A stretch of DNA of 64,000 nucleotides from Caulobacteraceae bacterium (GCA_947475845.1 CANJMO010000006.1:23368-87367), one strand, 5' to 3'; positions 47,677-61,385 are shown, counted from the first letter of the stretch. Numbers and translations are program-made. Notes: generated by a model from the letters alone, not told the origin.

Positions 47677-48596
47677 TGCGCGTCCTGCTGACCGGGATTT
47701 CGTCCTTCACCGGCCTGTGGTTCGCCCGCGCCCTGGCCGGGGCCGGACATGAAGTGGTGGCGCCGATGCGCGCCTCAGCCCCCACCGATCCGGTGCGCGC
47801 CGCCCGCCTGGACGAAGCCGCGAAGGTCGCCGACCTGATCCCCGCCACTCCGTTCGGCTCCGACCGCTTCCTGGGCCTTCTGGCCGACTACGGCCCGTTC
47901 GACGTCCTCTGTCACCACGCCGCCGAGGCGGCCAACCACAAGTCGCCGGATTTCGACGTCGACGCTGCGGTGGCGGCCAATACGTTCAACGCCCGCGCGG
48001 TGCTGGAAATGGCCCGCGATACCGGGGTCCAGCGGCTGGTCATCACCGGCTCGGCTTTCGAGGCGGGCGAGGGCCAAGGATCGGAGCCCCTGCGCGCCTT
48101 CAGCCCCTACGGCCAGTCGAAGACCGAAACGTCGCTGGCCTTGCAGGACGAGGCGGCGGAGGCCGGCCTGGAGTGGGTCAAGGTGGTCATCCCCAATCCG
48201 TTCGGTCCCTACGAGGGCCAGACCTTCCAGCGGTTTGTCATGACCCGCTGGAGCCGGGGCGAGGCGGTGCATGTCTCCCACCCCCTCTACGGCCGCGACA
48301 ACATCCCGGTGGACCTGCTGGCCGCCGTCTACGCAAAGGCGGCGGAGGGCGAGCTCGGGCATCATGTCTCGCCGTCGTTCTACGCCGGGCTGACCGGCGA
48401 TTTCTTCAAGCGTATGGCGAGCGAGGTCGCGCCGCGCACGGGCTGGGCGTGTGAATTGACCCTTGCCGACGGCCACGCCTTCGATGAGCCGGAGACGCGG
48501 TTGAACCTGCAGTCGGTGGAGCCCGCCTATTTCGGCTGGTCGGAAAGCGCCTTCTGGGACGCCTATGCGGCCTACTACGCGGCCGCGCTCAAATAG
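47676..48596 (+). CDS. NAD-dependent epimerase/reductase (extended SDR)
   Basis: 306 residues. MRVLLTGISSFTGLWFARAL is a Rossmann loop of the extended SDR type, and AFSPYGQSKTETSLAL supplies the YxxxK. Overlaps the RmlC-like gene by one base (TGATG), so it may complete the same pathway as a 4-keto reductase (RmlD-like) or epimerase. The Rossmann start is unlike typical RmlD (no GxxGQLG), so an RmlD assignment is not made. Its 3' end just overlaps the disrupted frame of the DegT remnant. Confidence 0.85.
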   Translation: MRVLLTGISSFTGLWFARALAGAGHEVVAPMRASAPTDPVRAARLDEAAKVADLIPATPFGSDRFLGLLADYGPFDVLCHHAAEAANHKSPDFDVDAAVAANTFNARAVLEMARDTGVQRLVITGSAFEAGEGQGSEPLRAFSPYGQSKTETSLALQDEAAEAGLEWVKVVIPNPFGPYEGQTFQRFVMTRWSRGEAVHVSHPLYGRDNIPVDLLAAVYAKAAEGELGHHVSPSFYAGLTGDFFKRMASEVAPRTGWACELTLADGHAFDEPETRLNLQSVEPAYFGWSESAFWDAYAAYYAAALK

Positions 48597-48617
48597 CGAC
48601 GCGATAGCGCGGAAAAA

Positions 48618-49302
48618 TCAGGCCTTGAACGCCTGGACCAGCAGAGCCTGCAGGCCGCGCGCGTCGAGATCTTCGGGATTCTTGTCCGAGGCGTAGGAAA
48701 AGCCGTCCGCCGCCGCCGCCCTCGCCGCAGGCAATGGTCTTCACCGGATGGAAGGAGAAACAGGCCGCCGCGGAATGGGCGCAGCCGCCCGCCGCCTTGC
48801 GGTCGCGCACCGAACCCAGAGCGTGCGCGGCGTCCTCGACCAGGACGAAGCCGTGGGCCTGCGCCACCTCGGCCAGGGCCGGCATGGCGCACATGCGGCC
48901 GCCCAGATGCACCGGCAGGGCCGCCTTGACCGGGCCGGTCGCCCGCGCCGCCGCTTCGGCCAGGGTTTCACTGGTCAAAAGGCCGGTGATGGGATCGACG
49001 TCGGCGAACAGGACGTCGGCCCCGCACATCCGCGCCGCCGTGGCCGTGGACAGGAAGGTGATCGCCGGAACGATGCAGATGTCGCCGGGCCCGACGTCGA
49101 GCGCGCGCAAAGCCAGATAGAGGGCCGCCGAGCCGCTCGAGCAGGCCACGCCGTGGGCCGCGCCAACCCTGGCGGCCGCAGCCGCTTCGAATTGCGCCGT
49201 CTTGGGTCCCTGGGCCAGATGCCCGCCGGTCAGCACCTCGACCACCGCCGCCACGTCGTCGGCCTCGATCAGGTGGCGGCCGTAGGGAAGGGCCTGCGCC
49301 AT
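48618..49302 (-). pseudogene. Broken DegT-family aminotransferase joined to the tail of another gene
   Basis: Residues 1-196 are a good DegT/DnrJ aminotransferase: ACSSGSAALYLALRAL, FVLVEDAAHALGS, and SFHPVKTIACGEGG with the PLP lysine at K188. Immediately after GEGG, where normal members continue for 180 more residues, similarity stops in a (GGC)n run (about 48707-48721). In another frame the DNA then reads FSYASDKNPEDLDARGLQ and ends LLVQAFKA followed by TGA at 48618-48620, like a genuine C-terminus of an unidentified protein. The original frame runs out at 48589. Best explained by a deletion that fused two genes out of frame. A functional truncated enzyme is unlikely. Confidence 0.8.
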
Positions 49303-49305
49303 CGC

Positions 49306-49992
49306 TCAGAAATCGAGGTTGTCGTAGTCCGCCGCAGGGGCCATGCCCGGCCAGCGGTCGGCGAGCACCACGCGGAAGCAGGGCCGGCACTTCAGGCGCG
49401 TGTACCAGGTCTTGGTAATCGGGAAGTCGCGCCAGGGCACGTCTCCAAAGTAGTCGATCACCGATATGTGGGCCGCCGCGGCGAAGTCGGCGATCGACAG
49501 GTGCTCGCCGGCCAGCCAGTTGCGCACGCCGAGCAAGTCTTCGACCATCTTCAGGTGCCGGCGCAGGGCCTCGCGGCCGGCGCGCATGGCGCCATGATCG
49601 GGCGAGCCGCCGCCGGCCAGGCGCTTTTCCATCTTCTCGCGCAGCAGATAGCCGTTCACCTCGGCGTCGAACTGACGCTCGAACCACTGCGACAGGCGCC
49701 GCGCCTCGGCCCGTTCGGCGGGGTCCTTGGCCAGCATCGGCGTCTCGGGATAGCGCTCTTCCAGGTGCTCGAGCACCGCGTGACTCTCGCAGACCACCAG
49801 GCGCGAATCACCGTCCCGTTCCACCAGCACCGGGGTCAGGCCCGAGGGATTCAGCGCCGCCAGAGACGCCGGACGCTCCCAATAGCGCTCGATCGCATCG
49901 CTGAACGGCAGCCGCTTTTCCGCCAGCACCAGGCGCACCTGGCGCGAGGCGGGATCGAGCGGGAAGTGGTGGAGGGTGCGTTCTATGGTCAT
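49306..49992 (-). CDS. fzlA: GST-like cell-division protein FzlA
   Basis: 228 residues with a thioredoxin-like N-terminus (TLHHFPLDPASRQVRLVLAE) and an all-alpha GST C-terminal domain (WLAGEHLSIADFAAAAHISV). The PLDPASRQVRL start, the HISVIDYFGDVPW segment and the ADRWPGMAPAADYDNLDF ending agree with what I recall of Caulobacter FzlA, the FtsZ-binding protein that activates constriction. If correct it acts on FtsZ rather than on glutathione. Start 49992 is where the homology begins. The symbol is from memory and not checked. Confidence 0.78.
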   Translation of the reverse strand: MTIERTLHHFPLDPASRQVRLVLAEKRLPFSDAIERYWERPASLAALNPSGLTPVLVERDGDSRLVVCESHAVLEHLEERYPETPMLAKDPAERAEARRLSQWFERQFDAEVNGYLLREKMEKRLAGGGSPDHGAMRAGREALRRHLKMVEDLLGVRNWLAGEHLSIADFAAAAHISVIDYFGDVPWRDFPITKTWYTRLKCRPCFRVVLADRWPGMAPAADYDNLDF

Positions 49993-50062
49993 TCGAGGCG
50001 GCCTGGGATGCCCCACATGGCCCCAACAAGCTTAATTGGTCGTTTACCGTAGGCAAAAAGGA

Positions 50063-51025
50063 CTATTGGGCCTTCTCGAAAGCGCCGCCGTGCGCCTCGT
50101 GCCGTCCGACAGGATCCGCATGGATCAGGATGTCGGCCGCCGGGAACGCCTCCAGCACCCGGCGCTCGGCGGCGATCAGGATATGGTGGACCTCCTCCAG
50201 GCTGATATCGCCGTCCAGGGCGCAGTGCATCTGGATATGGACGTAGGGGCCGGACGCGCGGGTGCGCAGGGCGTGGATGTCGTGGATGCGCGGGTCGTCT
50301 CCGGCCAGGGCCAGGATATGCTCACGCGCGTGCTGCGCGAGTTCGTGGTCCATCAGTTGGAATCCTGCTTCGCGGAACACGCTGATCGCGCCCCATACCA
50401 GCCAGGCGGTGACCGCCAGACCGGCGGCGGCGTCGATCCAGGGCGCCGCGAACCAAGCGGCGGCGGCGATCCCTGCAAGCGCCACGGCGTTGGACGCCAG
50501 GTCGGCGACATAGTGGGCGCGGTCGCCGGACACAGCCACCGAGGACGCCTTCTTCAGCATCCGCGTCTGCGCCGCGACCAGCAGGGCGGTGAACACAGTC
50601 GATACCCCCATCGCCCCCATTGCCCAGCCTTCGTTGGACAAGGGCTTGGGATGCAGGATGTGGTCGACCGCTTCCTGGCCGATCAGGGCGACGGAGGCGA
50701 ACACCAGGCCGGCCTGGATCAGGCTGGCGAAGGCCTCGGCCTTGCCGTGGCCGTAGCGGTGCTCGGCGTCAGGCGGGGCGACGGCGTAACGGACCGCGTA
50801 GAAGGTCGCCAGCGAGGCCAGCAGATCCAACCCGGAATCCGCCAGGGACGCCAGGGTCGCCACGGAGCCCGAGGCGCGCCAGGCCATCACCTTGATGGCG
50901 ATCAGCACGGCCGCGCAAACCACCGACAGCAGGGTCGTCCGCGCCGTCAGGGCTGCGGACTGGCTGACAGGGGTGGAGCCCGGCAGCGGCCCCGTGGGGG
51001 CGGAAATGGCGGCGTCGTTCGGCAT
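50063..51025 (-). CDS. Cation diffusion facilitator metal exporter
   Basis: 320 residues, six predicted helices. Helix 2 has LADSGLDLLASLATFYAV and the loop reads EHRYGHGKAEAFASL; helix 5 has HYVADLASNAVAL, matching the HxxxD metal sites of FieF/CzcD-type proteins. The C-terminal 90 residues form the cytoplasmic ferredoxin-like domain (HIQMHCALDGDISLEEVHHI). Exports zinc, iron or similar ions using the proton gradient; which metal cannot be told. Start 51025 is preferred over 51049. Confidence 0.92.
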   Translation of the reverse strand: MPNDAAISAPTGPLPGSTPVSQSAALTARTTLLSVVCAAVLIAIKVMAWRASGSVATLASLADSGLDLLASLATFYAVRYAVAPPDAEHRYGHGKAEAFASLIQAGLVFASVALIGQEAVDHILHPKPLSNEGWAMGAMGVSTVFTALLVAAQTRMLKKASSVAVSGDRAHYVADLASNAVALAGIAAAAWFAAPWIDAAAGLAVTAWLVWGAISVFREAGFQLMDHELAQHAREHILALAGDDPRIHDIHALRTRASGPYVHIQMHCALDGDISLEEVHHILIAAERRVLEAFPAADILIHADPVGRHEAHGGAFEKAQ

Positions 51026-51146
51026 TGACCCGCAATATACGCAGCGCAACGGCAGTGGCGCAGCGCTAACGACTCTCAGCTTTCAGCCTTGCGCGACCGC
51101 CCAATCTAAAATACTTAGGTAATAGCTTAAGTGATTGGAGGCCCCG

Positions 51147-51785
51147 ATGGCCCTGACCCTCCACATGCACCCCCTGTCGTCCTACTGCCACAAGGTGCTG
51201 ATCGCGCTTTACGAGCTGGATATCCCTTTCGAAGCGGCCTTCCTCAATCTCGGAGATCCCGAAGCCCGGGCCGCCTTCCTCCAGCTGTGGCCGGTCGGCA
51301 AGATGCCGGTGCTGGAGGACAAGGCCGAGGGCGTTGTCCTGCCGGAAACCAGCGTCATCATCGACTATCTGAACCGCCGGTTCGGCGGCTCGCTGATCCC
51401 CAAGGACCCGGCCGCGGCGCTGGACGTCCGCCTGCAGGACCGCTTCTTCGACAACTACGTCCACACCCCGATGGGCAAATTCACCTGGGACCTGCTGCGG
51501 CCCGAAGGGATGCGCGATCCGTTCGGGGTGGAACAGGCCGGCCGAGACCTCAACACCGCCTACGACATGATCGAGGCGCGCATGGCCACGCGCACCTGGG
51601 CCTGCGGCGAGGACTTCACCCTGACCGACTGCGCCGCCGCCCTGGCTCTGTTCTACGCCGAGGGCCGCGTGCCGTTCGGCGACCGGCCCAACCTCATCGC
51701 CTACCTTGAGCGTCTGAAGGCCCGCCCGTCCTACGCTCGCGTGCTGAAGGAGGCCGAGCCCTATTTCCACATGGTGCCCCGGTGA
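51147..51785 (+). CDS. Glutathione S-transferase family protein
   Basis: 212 residues. The N-terminal thioredoxin-fold half has HPLSSYCHKVLIALYE and LPETSVIIDYL (the E-S glutathione-binding pair); the C-terminal helical half has CGEDFTLTDCAAALAL. GGAGG at 51137-51141 six bases before the ATG sets the start. Its TGA overlaps the GTG start of the ArsR gene, so the two are coupled. Probably a detoxification or stress enzyme. Confidence 0.9.
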   Translation: MALTLHMHPLSSYCHKVLIALYELDIPFEAAFLNLGDPEARAAFLQLWPVGKMPVLEDKAEGVVLPETSVIIDYLNRRFGGSLIPKDPAAALDVRLQDRFFDNYVHTPMGKFTWDLLRPEGMRDPFGVEQAGRDLNTAYDMIEARMATRTWACGEDFTLTDCAAALALFYAEGRVPFGDRPNLIAYLERLKARPSYARVLKEAEPYFHMVPR

Positions 51786-52111
51786 ATCTCGACCTCATGT
51801 TCCAGGCCCTGTCGGACCCCAGCCGGCGGGCGATGGTGGAGCGCCTCAGCCACGGCCCCGCCTCGGTCAGCCAGTTGGCCGAGCCTCTGGCGATGTCGCT
51901 GCCCGCGGTCGTCCAGCACCTGGCGATGCTGGAAAGCTCAGGCCTGGTAACGACGCAGAAGATCGGCCGGGTGCGCAGCTGCACCCTCGACACTTCGGCC
52001 ATGTCCAATGCCGAACAATGGATCAACGCCCGCCGCACCCAGTGGCAGCGGCGCCTGGACCGTCTGGGTGATTACCTCGACGAAACCGCAGACGAAGACG
52101 CGCTCAAGTAG
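51782..52111 (+). CDS. ArsR-family transcriptional regulator
   Basis: 109 residues, winged helix. MFQALSDPSRRAMVERL opens the domain, and VSQLAEPLAMSLPAVVQHLAML is the recognition helix region. No metal-binding cysteine motif is present, as in the ArsR proteins paired with SRPBCC genes. GTG start overlaps the GST stop (GTGA). It sits just before the SRPBCC gene, the usual partner, and probably regulates its own operon. Confidence 0.92.
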   Translation: MNLDLMFQALSDPSRRAMVERLSHGPASVSQLAEPLAMSLPAVVQHLAMLESSGLVTTQKIGRVRSCTLDTSAMSNAEQWINARRTQWQRRLDRLGDYLDETADEDALK

Positions 52112-52143
52112 GCCAAGGGCCGATAGCGCAAAAAGGAAAGATC

Positions 52144-52647
52144 ATGACCGAGCGCAACACCACCAAGGCGACCTTCACCATCGAGCGCGACTACAAAGCC
52201 AGCCCCGCGCGGGTATTCAAGGCCTTCGCCGACGAGCAGGCCAAGGCCAAGTGGTTCGCCGGGCCGGACGGCTGGGAGGAGCATCAGCGCCAGTGCGATT
52301 TCCGCGTCGATGGCGTCGAAATCCTGGGTGGCAAGCATCCCAGCGGCGTGGTCTCGGTGTTCTTCTGCACCTACCACGACATCGTGCCCGACCAGCGGAT
52401 CGTCTACGCCTACCGCATGGAGCTGGACGGCGTTCCGATGTCGTCGTCCCTGGCCAGCGTCGAGCTGACGCCGCAGGGGGAAGGCACGCACATGACCCTG
52501 ACCGAATACGGCGTCTATTTCGACGGCTTCCGCGAGGGCGCTCACGAGGGCCGCGAGCACGGCACCAACTGGCTGATGGACAAGCTGGGCGCTAGCCTGG
52601 AGGGCGCTGCGTTGCCGGACTTGCCGCCTAAGTCAGCGAAGCGATAG
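52144..52647 (+). CDS. SRPBCC/AHSA1-domain protein
   Basis: 167 residues. FTIERDYKASPARVFKAFAD, then KAKWFAGPDGW, and a final helix HGTNWLMDKLGASLE match the Bet v1-like, hydrophobic-ligand-binding AHSA1 group (Activator of Hsp90 ATPase homologue 1-like). AAAGGAAAG lies upstream of the ATG. Third gene of the GST-ArsR-SRPBCC operon. The ligand is unknown; its 3' end is 12 bp from the convergent lipoprotein gene. Confidence 0.9.
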   Translation: MTERNTTKATFTIERDYKASPARVFKAFADEQAKAKWFAGPDGWEEHQRQCDFRVDGVEILGGKHPSGVVSVFFCTYHDIVPDQRIVYAYRMELDGVPMSSSLASVELTPQGEGTHMTLTEYGVYFDGFREGAHEGREHGTNWLMDKLGASLEGAALPDLPPKSAKR

Positions 52648-52659
52648 CGGGCTTTTTCA

Positions 52660-53033
52660 TCAGAAATGCGCCGGGCGAGCTTCGATGGCGGCGCTCTTGA
52701 TCGCCTCCGGGTCCAGGCCCGGGCGCAGCAGCAGGGAACAGTCCTGGGTCAGGGTGGCCACCGTCAGGGTGCGGTCGTCCTGCGAGAACCAGACCTGGGT
52801 CAGGCCCTTACCGCTGTCCTTGGTCGCGGTGTTGCGGCCGATGCCCAGAACCCGGCTCTGCGCGAACTGAGTCTGGGCGGTGTCGCCCTTCATCGAGGCG
52901 GGCTGAGCGGCATAGTCCTTGATCACCCGCGCCACGACGTCGGCGTCGGACAGCCCGAAGCAGGCAGTCTTGGACTGTCCGCAACCGGCCAAAGAGGCGG
53001 CGGTGAGGGCGGCGAGGATCAGTCCGCCGCGCA

Positions 53034-53034
<1 letters not shown>
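52660..53034 (-). CDS. Small lipoprotein, function unknown
   Basis: 124 residues. The lipoprotein signal ends in the lipobox LAGC (AALTAASLAGC). The mature part contains ACFGLSDADVVARVIKDY and a second cysteine near LTQDCSLLL. The ATG overlaps the gltB stop (ATGA), so it is translated with gltB. No link to glutamate synthesis is known. I do not recognise the family. Confidence 0.8.
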
Positions 53035-57569
<4,535 letters not shown>

Positions 57570-57604
57570 GGCGGCCTCCCCGGTTTCAATCCTGTCCATC
57601 GTTC

Positions 57605-59047
57605 TTATTCCGCAGCGGCCAGGGCCGGAGCCTTGGCTTCGAGATAGGTGGTGATGGCGTCCACCGCGTCGCGGCCGTCGCGCACGGCCCACACCACGAG
57701 CGAAGCGCCGCGGACGATGTCGCCGCCGGCGAACACGCCGTCCAGGCTGGTCATCATGGTCTTGAAGTCGGCGCGGATCGTGCCCCAGCGCGAGACCTTC
57801 AGCTCCGCCGCACCGAACGCGCCGGGCAGATCCTCGGGGTCGAAGCCGAGGGCCTTGATCACCAGTTGGGCCGGCACGTCGAAATCGGAGCCCGGCACTT
57901 CTTCCGGCGCCTGACGGCCCGAGGCGTCGGCCGAGCCCAGGCGCATGCGCACGGCGCGCACGCCGGACGCGCCGGAGGCCTCGCCCAGGATCGAACGCGG
58001 CGCGGCCAGCCATTCGAAGACCACGCCTTCTTCCTCGGCGTTGGACACTTCGCGCATCGAGCCGGGCATGTTGGCCTTGTCGCGGCGATACAGGCAGGTG
58101 ACCGAGCGCGCGTTCTGGCGCACGGCGGTGCGCACGCAGTCCATGGCGGTGTCGCCGCCGCCGACCACGACCACGTCCTTGCCTTCAGCGTTCAGCTCGC
58201 CGGACTGGTATTCGGGGACGCTATCGCCCAGACCCGTCTTGTTGGAGGCGATCAGGTAATCCAGCGCCTTGACCACGCCCTTGGAGCCCGCGCCCGGCGC
58301 GGTCAGTTCGCGAGCCTTGTAGACCCCCGTGCCGATGAAGATGGCGTCGTGCTTGGCGCGCAGCTCCTCGAGGGTGGAGTCCTTGCCGATCTCGAAGCCG
58401 AGCTTGAACTCGACACCGCCGTCGGCCAGACGGTCGACGCGGCGCTGGACGACGTCCTTCTCCAGCTTGAAGCCGGGGATGCCATACATCAGCAGCCCGC
58501 CGGCGCGGTCGTGGCGGTCGTAGATGGTGACCTGATAGCCGCGCGCGCGCAGCCCGTCGGCGGCCGACAGGCCCGCGGGTCCGGCGCCGATGATGCCGAC
58601 CGACTGAGTCTTCTCGCGCAGGGGAGCCAAAGGCTTCACCCAACCCATCTCCCAGGCCTTGTCGTTGATATAGCGCTCGACCGAACCGATGGTGACCGTG
58701 CCGTGGCCGGACTGCTCGATGGTGCAGCTGCCTTCGCAAAGGCGGTCCTGCGGGCAGATGCGGCCGCACACCTCCGGTAGGGCGCTGGTCGCCTGCGACA
58801 ACTCATAGGCTTCCTGCAGCCGGCCTTCGGCGGTCATCCGCAGCCAGTCGGGGATGTTGTTGTGCAGCGGACAGTGGGTCTGACAGAACGGGATGCCGCA
58901 TTGCGAACAGCGCGCGGACTGCTCGCGCGCCTTGGCGTCGATGAAGTCGGCGTAGATTTCGTGGAAATCGCCGGTGCGCGCGCCGGCGGCGCGCTTCTCG
59001 GGCGTGCCCCGCTCGACCGTCACGAATTTCAGCATGCGCTCGGCCAT
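57605..59047 (-). CDS. gltD: Glutamate synthase small subunit
   Basis: 480 residues. Supplies electrons from NADPH to GltB. N-terminal iron-sulfur cysteines are in SARCSQCGIPFCQTHCP, the FAD loop is VGIIGAGPAGLSAADGLR, and the NADPH loop is VVVVGGGDTAMDCVRTA. DGVFAGGDIVRGASLVVWA is the FAD tail motif. Start 59047 is within a GC-rich GAGGG site; M at 59035 is possible. First gene of the gltD-gltB-lipoprotein operon. Confidence 0.97.
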   Translation of the reverse strand: MAERMLKFVTVERGTPEKRAAGARTGDFHEIYADFIDAKAREQSARCSQCGIPFCQTHCPLHNNIPDWLRMTAEGRLQEAYELSQATSALPEVCGRICPQDRLCEGSCTIEQSGHGTVTIGSVERYINDKAWEMGWVKPLAPLREKTQSVGIIGAGPAGLSAADGLRARGYQVTIYDRHDRAGGLLMYGIPGFKLEKDVVQRRVDRLADGGVEFKLGFEIGKDSTLEELRAKHDAIFIGTGVYKARELTAPGAGSKGVVKALDYLIASNKTGLGDSVPEYQSGELNAEGKDVVVVGGGDTAMDCVRTAVRQNARSVTCLYRRDKANMPGSMREVSNAEEEGVVFEWLAAPRSILGEASGASGVRAVRMRLGSADASGRQAPEEVPGSDFDVPAQLVIKALGFDPEDLPGAFGAAELKVSRWGTIRADFKTMMTSLDGVFAGGDIVRGASLVVWAVRDGRDAVDAITTYLEAKAPALAAAE

Positions 59048-59077
59048 CGCCCTCGCCCCGATCGATAAGCTGTGGTG

Positions 59078-59098
59078 GTGTATCCGGGCTTTATACAC
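59078..59098. promoter_or_regulatory. Inverted repeat over the gltD promoter
   Basis: GTGTAT-N9-ATACAC, six-base arms. It overlaps the proposed -10 element for gltD and the start-site region, a position suited to a repressor. It could be chance. Confidence 0.4.
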
Positions 59099-59117
59099 AC
59101 CGTTTTGAGGGTTGCAA
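59090..59117 (-). promoter_or_regulatory. Candidate sigma-70 promoter for gltD-gltB
   Basis: On the minus strand TTGCAA (59112-59117) and TATAAA (59090-59095) are separated by 16 bp. This is a close match to the -35/-10 consensus in an AT-rich gap, about 43 bp before the gltD start. Confidence 0.55.
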
Positions 59118-59143
59118 CAAAACGGTCCTAATTAGAGACTTGT

Positions 59144-59152
59144 TTATCCACA
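59144..59152 (+). promoter_or_regulatory. Perfect DnaA box
   Basis: TTATCCACA, the full consensus, in the divergent gap between gltD and uppP. Only one copy was seen, so regulation by DnaA is more plausible than an origin. Confidence 0.45.
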
Positions 59153-59283
59153 GGCGCCCCAAAAATGGTCAGGCGGCGCCTGTCCTTGAGGCCCATTTAG
59201 TCTACTTTATGGATTAACTTGCTTTTTACCCTGACCGCGACTCCTGCGCTCAGTAAATGGCCCCGGGGCCGTGGAGTAAGACG

Positions 59284-60090
59284 ATGAACGATTGGCTGGC
59301 GGCGGTTGTCCTGGGGGTGGTCGAGGGCCTCACCGAATTTCTGCCGGTCTCCTCCACCGCCCACCTGCTGCTGGCCGAGAAGCTGATCGGGGTCAGCGGG
59401 CCGACCTGGGAGACCTTCACCGTTCTGATCCAACTGGGCGCGATCCTGGCGGTGGCGGCGCTCTACTTCCAGCGCCTGCTGAAGGTGGTGCTGACGCTGG
59501 GTTCCGATCCGGCTTCACGCCGTTTCGCCATCTCGGTCCTGATCGCCTTCCTGCCGGCGGCGCTAATCGGCGCGGCGCTGCACGACACCATCAAGACGGT
59601 GTTGTTCGAGGATGCCTGGCTGATGTGCTGGGCCCTGCTGGTGGGCGGCGTGGTCCTGCTGGTGATCGACCGCATCGCCCCCCCCGCCCGCTATTTCGAC
59701 GCCACTCGCTACCCGGTCAGGACCTCCCTAGGCGTCGGCCTGTTCCAGTGCCTGGCCATGATCCCCGGGACGTCGCGCTCGGGGGCCACCATCGTCGGGG
59801 CCATGCTCCTGCGCTGCGACAAGCGCTCGGCGGCGGAGTTCTCGTTCTTCCTGGCCATCCCGACCATGATGGGGGCCTTCGTCCTCGACCTGTGGAAGAG
59901 CCGCCACGACCTGGCGGTGGGCGACTCCGCCGGCCTGATCGCCGTGGGCTTCGTGGTCGCCTTCGTCTCGGCCCTGATCGTGGTCAAGACCTTCATCGAC
60001 TTCGTCGGCAAGCGGGGCCTGGCCCCCTTCGCCTGGTGGCGGATCGTGGTCGGGGCGGCCGGACTGATCGCCCTGTCGCGCGGCTGGTAG
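59284..60090 (+). CDS. uppP: Undecaprenyl-diphosphatase
   Basis: 268 residues and about eight membrane helices. Recycles the lipid carrier used by peptidoglycan, O-antigen and the glycan enzymes elsewhere in this window. VEGLTEFLPVSSTAHLLLAE and IPGTSRSGATIVGAMLL are the two BacA/UppP signatures with the catalytic Glu, His and Arg/Ser. GGAG 7 bases before the ATG supports the start. Its stop is next to the convergent SDR gene. Confidence 0.97.
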   Translation: MNDWLAAVVLGVVEGLTEFLPVSSTAHLLLAEKLIGVSGPTWETFTVLIQLGAILAVAALYFQRLLKVVLTLGSDPASRRFAISVLIAFLPAALIGAALHDTIKTVLFEDAWLMCWALLVGGVVLLVIDRIAPPARYFDATRYPVRTSLGVGLFQCLAMIPGTSRSGATIVGAMLLRCDKRSAAEFSFFLAIPTMMGAFVLDLWKSRHDLAVGDSAGLIAVGFVVAFVSALIVVKTFIDFVGKRGLAPFAWWRIVVGAAGLIALSRGW

Positions 60091-60091
60091 G

Positions 60092-61075
60092 CTAGATCCC
60101 CGTCGGCGAGACGACTTCGGGATTGACCGCGAACTGACCGCCTTTGCGGTAGCGGTACATATAGCTCGGCAGAACCGCCTCGGCGGCGATCGGATTGGCC
60201 ACGCCCAGGGCCTTGAGCCCGGGCATCGCCGAATCCGGCACGGAGTCCGATTTCAGCAGGATCACCTGATCGGCGGTCAGCACCGGCGCCATGGGCAGGA
60301 ACTTGGTCGGCAGCTCGGCCAGGGCGCCGATCATCGAGGCCAGCGGCCAGGGCAGCGGCAGCAGGGCGCGCGACTTGTGGATTTCGGCCAGGGTCAGCTC
60401 CATCAGCTGGCGGTAGCTATAGACCTTGGGCCCGCCGACTTCGAAGGTCTTGCCGGCCAGGGAACGGTCGGTGACCGCGTTGGCGATGGCGGCGGCTAGG
60501 TCGCCGACGAACACCGGCTGGAACTTGGTTTCCCCACCGCCCGGCAGCGGGATCACCGGCAGCAGCGAGGCCAGCCCGGCGAAGCGGTTGAACAGGCTGT
60601 CGTCGACGCCGAACACCACCGACGGGCGGATGATCACCGCCGAGGGGATCGCCGCGCGCACGGCCTGCTCGCCCATCGCCTTGCTGCGGGCGTAGCCCGA
60701 GGCGGAGTCAGGATCGGCGCCGAGGGCCGAGATCTGTACGAAATTGCTGATGCCGCGGGCCGCTGCGGCCGCGGCCACTTCCTCGGCGCCCTTGGCGTGC
60801 AGGGTCTGGAAGCGTTGGCGGCTGTGCTCGTACAGAACGCCCACCAGATTGATGCAGGCCTCGGCCCCGTCCAGGGCGCGGCCGATCGAGGCGGGGTTGC
60901 GCAGATTGGCCTGGACCACTTCGATCTGGCCGACGTCGCCCAAGGTCCTGACCCGATAGGCCACGCCGGGGCGGCGCACCGCGATGCGGACCCGCAGGCC
61001 GCGCTTGGCCAGCGCCCGTACGACCTGGGCGCCGATGAAGCCCGAACCGCCGAAAACCGTCACCAGACCTTGCAT
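60092..61075 (-). CDS. NDUFA9-like atypical SDR
   Basis: 327 residues. VTVFGGSGFIGAQVVRAL is the NAD(P)-binding loop. Y-x-x-x-K is changed (SGYARSKAMGEQAV retains Y and K). INLVGVLYE and VIIRPSVVFGVDDSLFNRFA are typical of the complex I NDUFA9 family seen in alphaproteobacteria, where it may assist complex I or quinone-related steps. The bacterial role is not established. One base separates its stop from that of uppP. Confidence 0.88.
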   Translation of the reverse strand: MQGLVTVFGGSGFIGAQVVRALAKRGLRVRIAVRRPGVAYRVRTLGDVGQIEVVQANLRNPASIGRALDGAEACINLVGVLYEHSRQRFQTLHAKGAEEVAAAAAARGISNFVQISALGADPDSASGYARSKAMGEQAVRAAIPSAVIIRPSVVFGVDDSLFNRFAGLASLLPVIPLPGGGETKFQPVFVGDLAAAIANAVTDRSLAGKTFEVGGPKVYSYRQLMELTLAEIHKSRALLPLPWPLASMIGALAELPTKFLPMAPVLTADQVILLKSDSVPDSAMPGLKALGVANPIAAEAVLPSYMYRYRKGGQFAVNPEVVSPTGI

Positions 61076-61203
61076 CGAACCCAGCCTCGCCTCAGCAAAC
61101 GCACCGCGGGCCCCACCGCAGCGGGGCCCTGCTTACGCCGACCGGGATAGACGAGCCGGCAAGATCGCGCAATCATCTGCACGCCGATGGCGCAAAGGGG
61201 TTA

Positions 61204-61232
61204 TTGACCCCGCTCAGGCGGCGCCCTATCAG
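61204..61232 (+). promoter_or_regulatory. Candidate promoter of tRNA-Leu
   Basis: TTGACC (61204-61209) and TATCAG (61227-61232) are 17 bp apart, about 32 bp before the tRNA. The -10 is imperfect. Confidence 0.45.
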
Positions 61233-61264
61233 TCCCGCCTCGCGCCGATCCAGTTACGGATTGG

Positions 61265-61351
<87 letters not shown>

Positions 61352-61385
61352 CCCCGTCCGGAATCCGCTGGAGTCCAGAGAATCC

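Noticed and set aside
59144..59152. Replication origin near the DnaA box
   Set aside because: Only one box was found and there are no neighbouring origin genes or box cluster.
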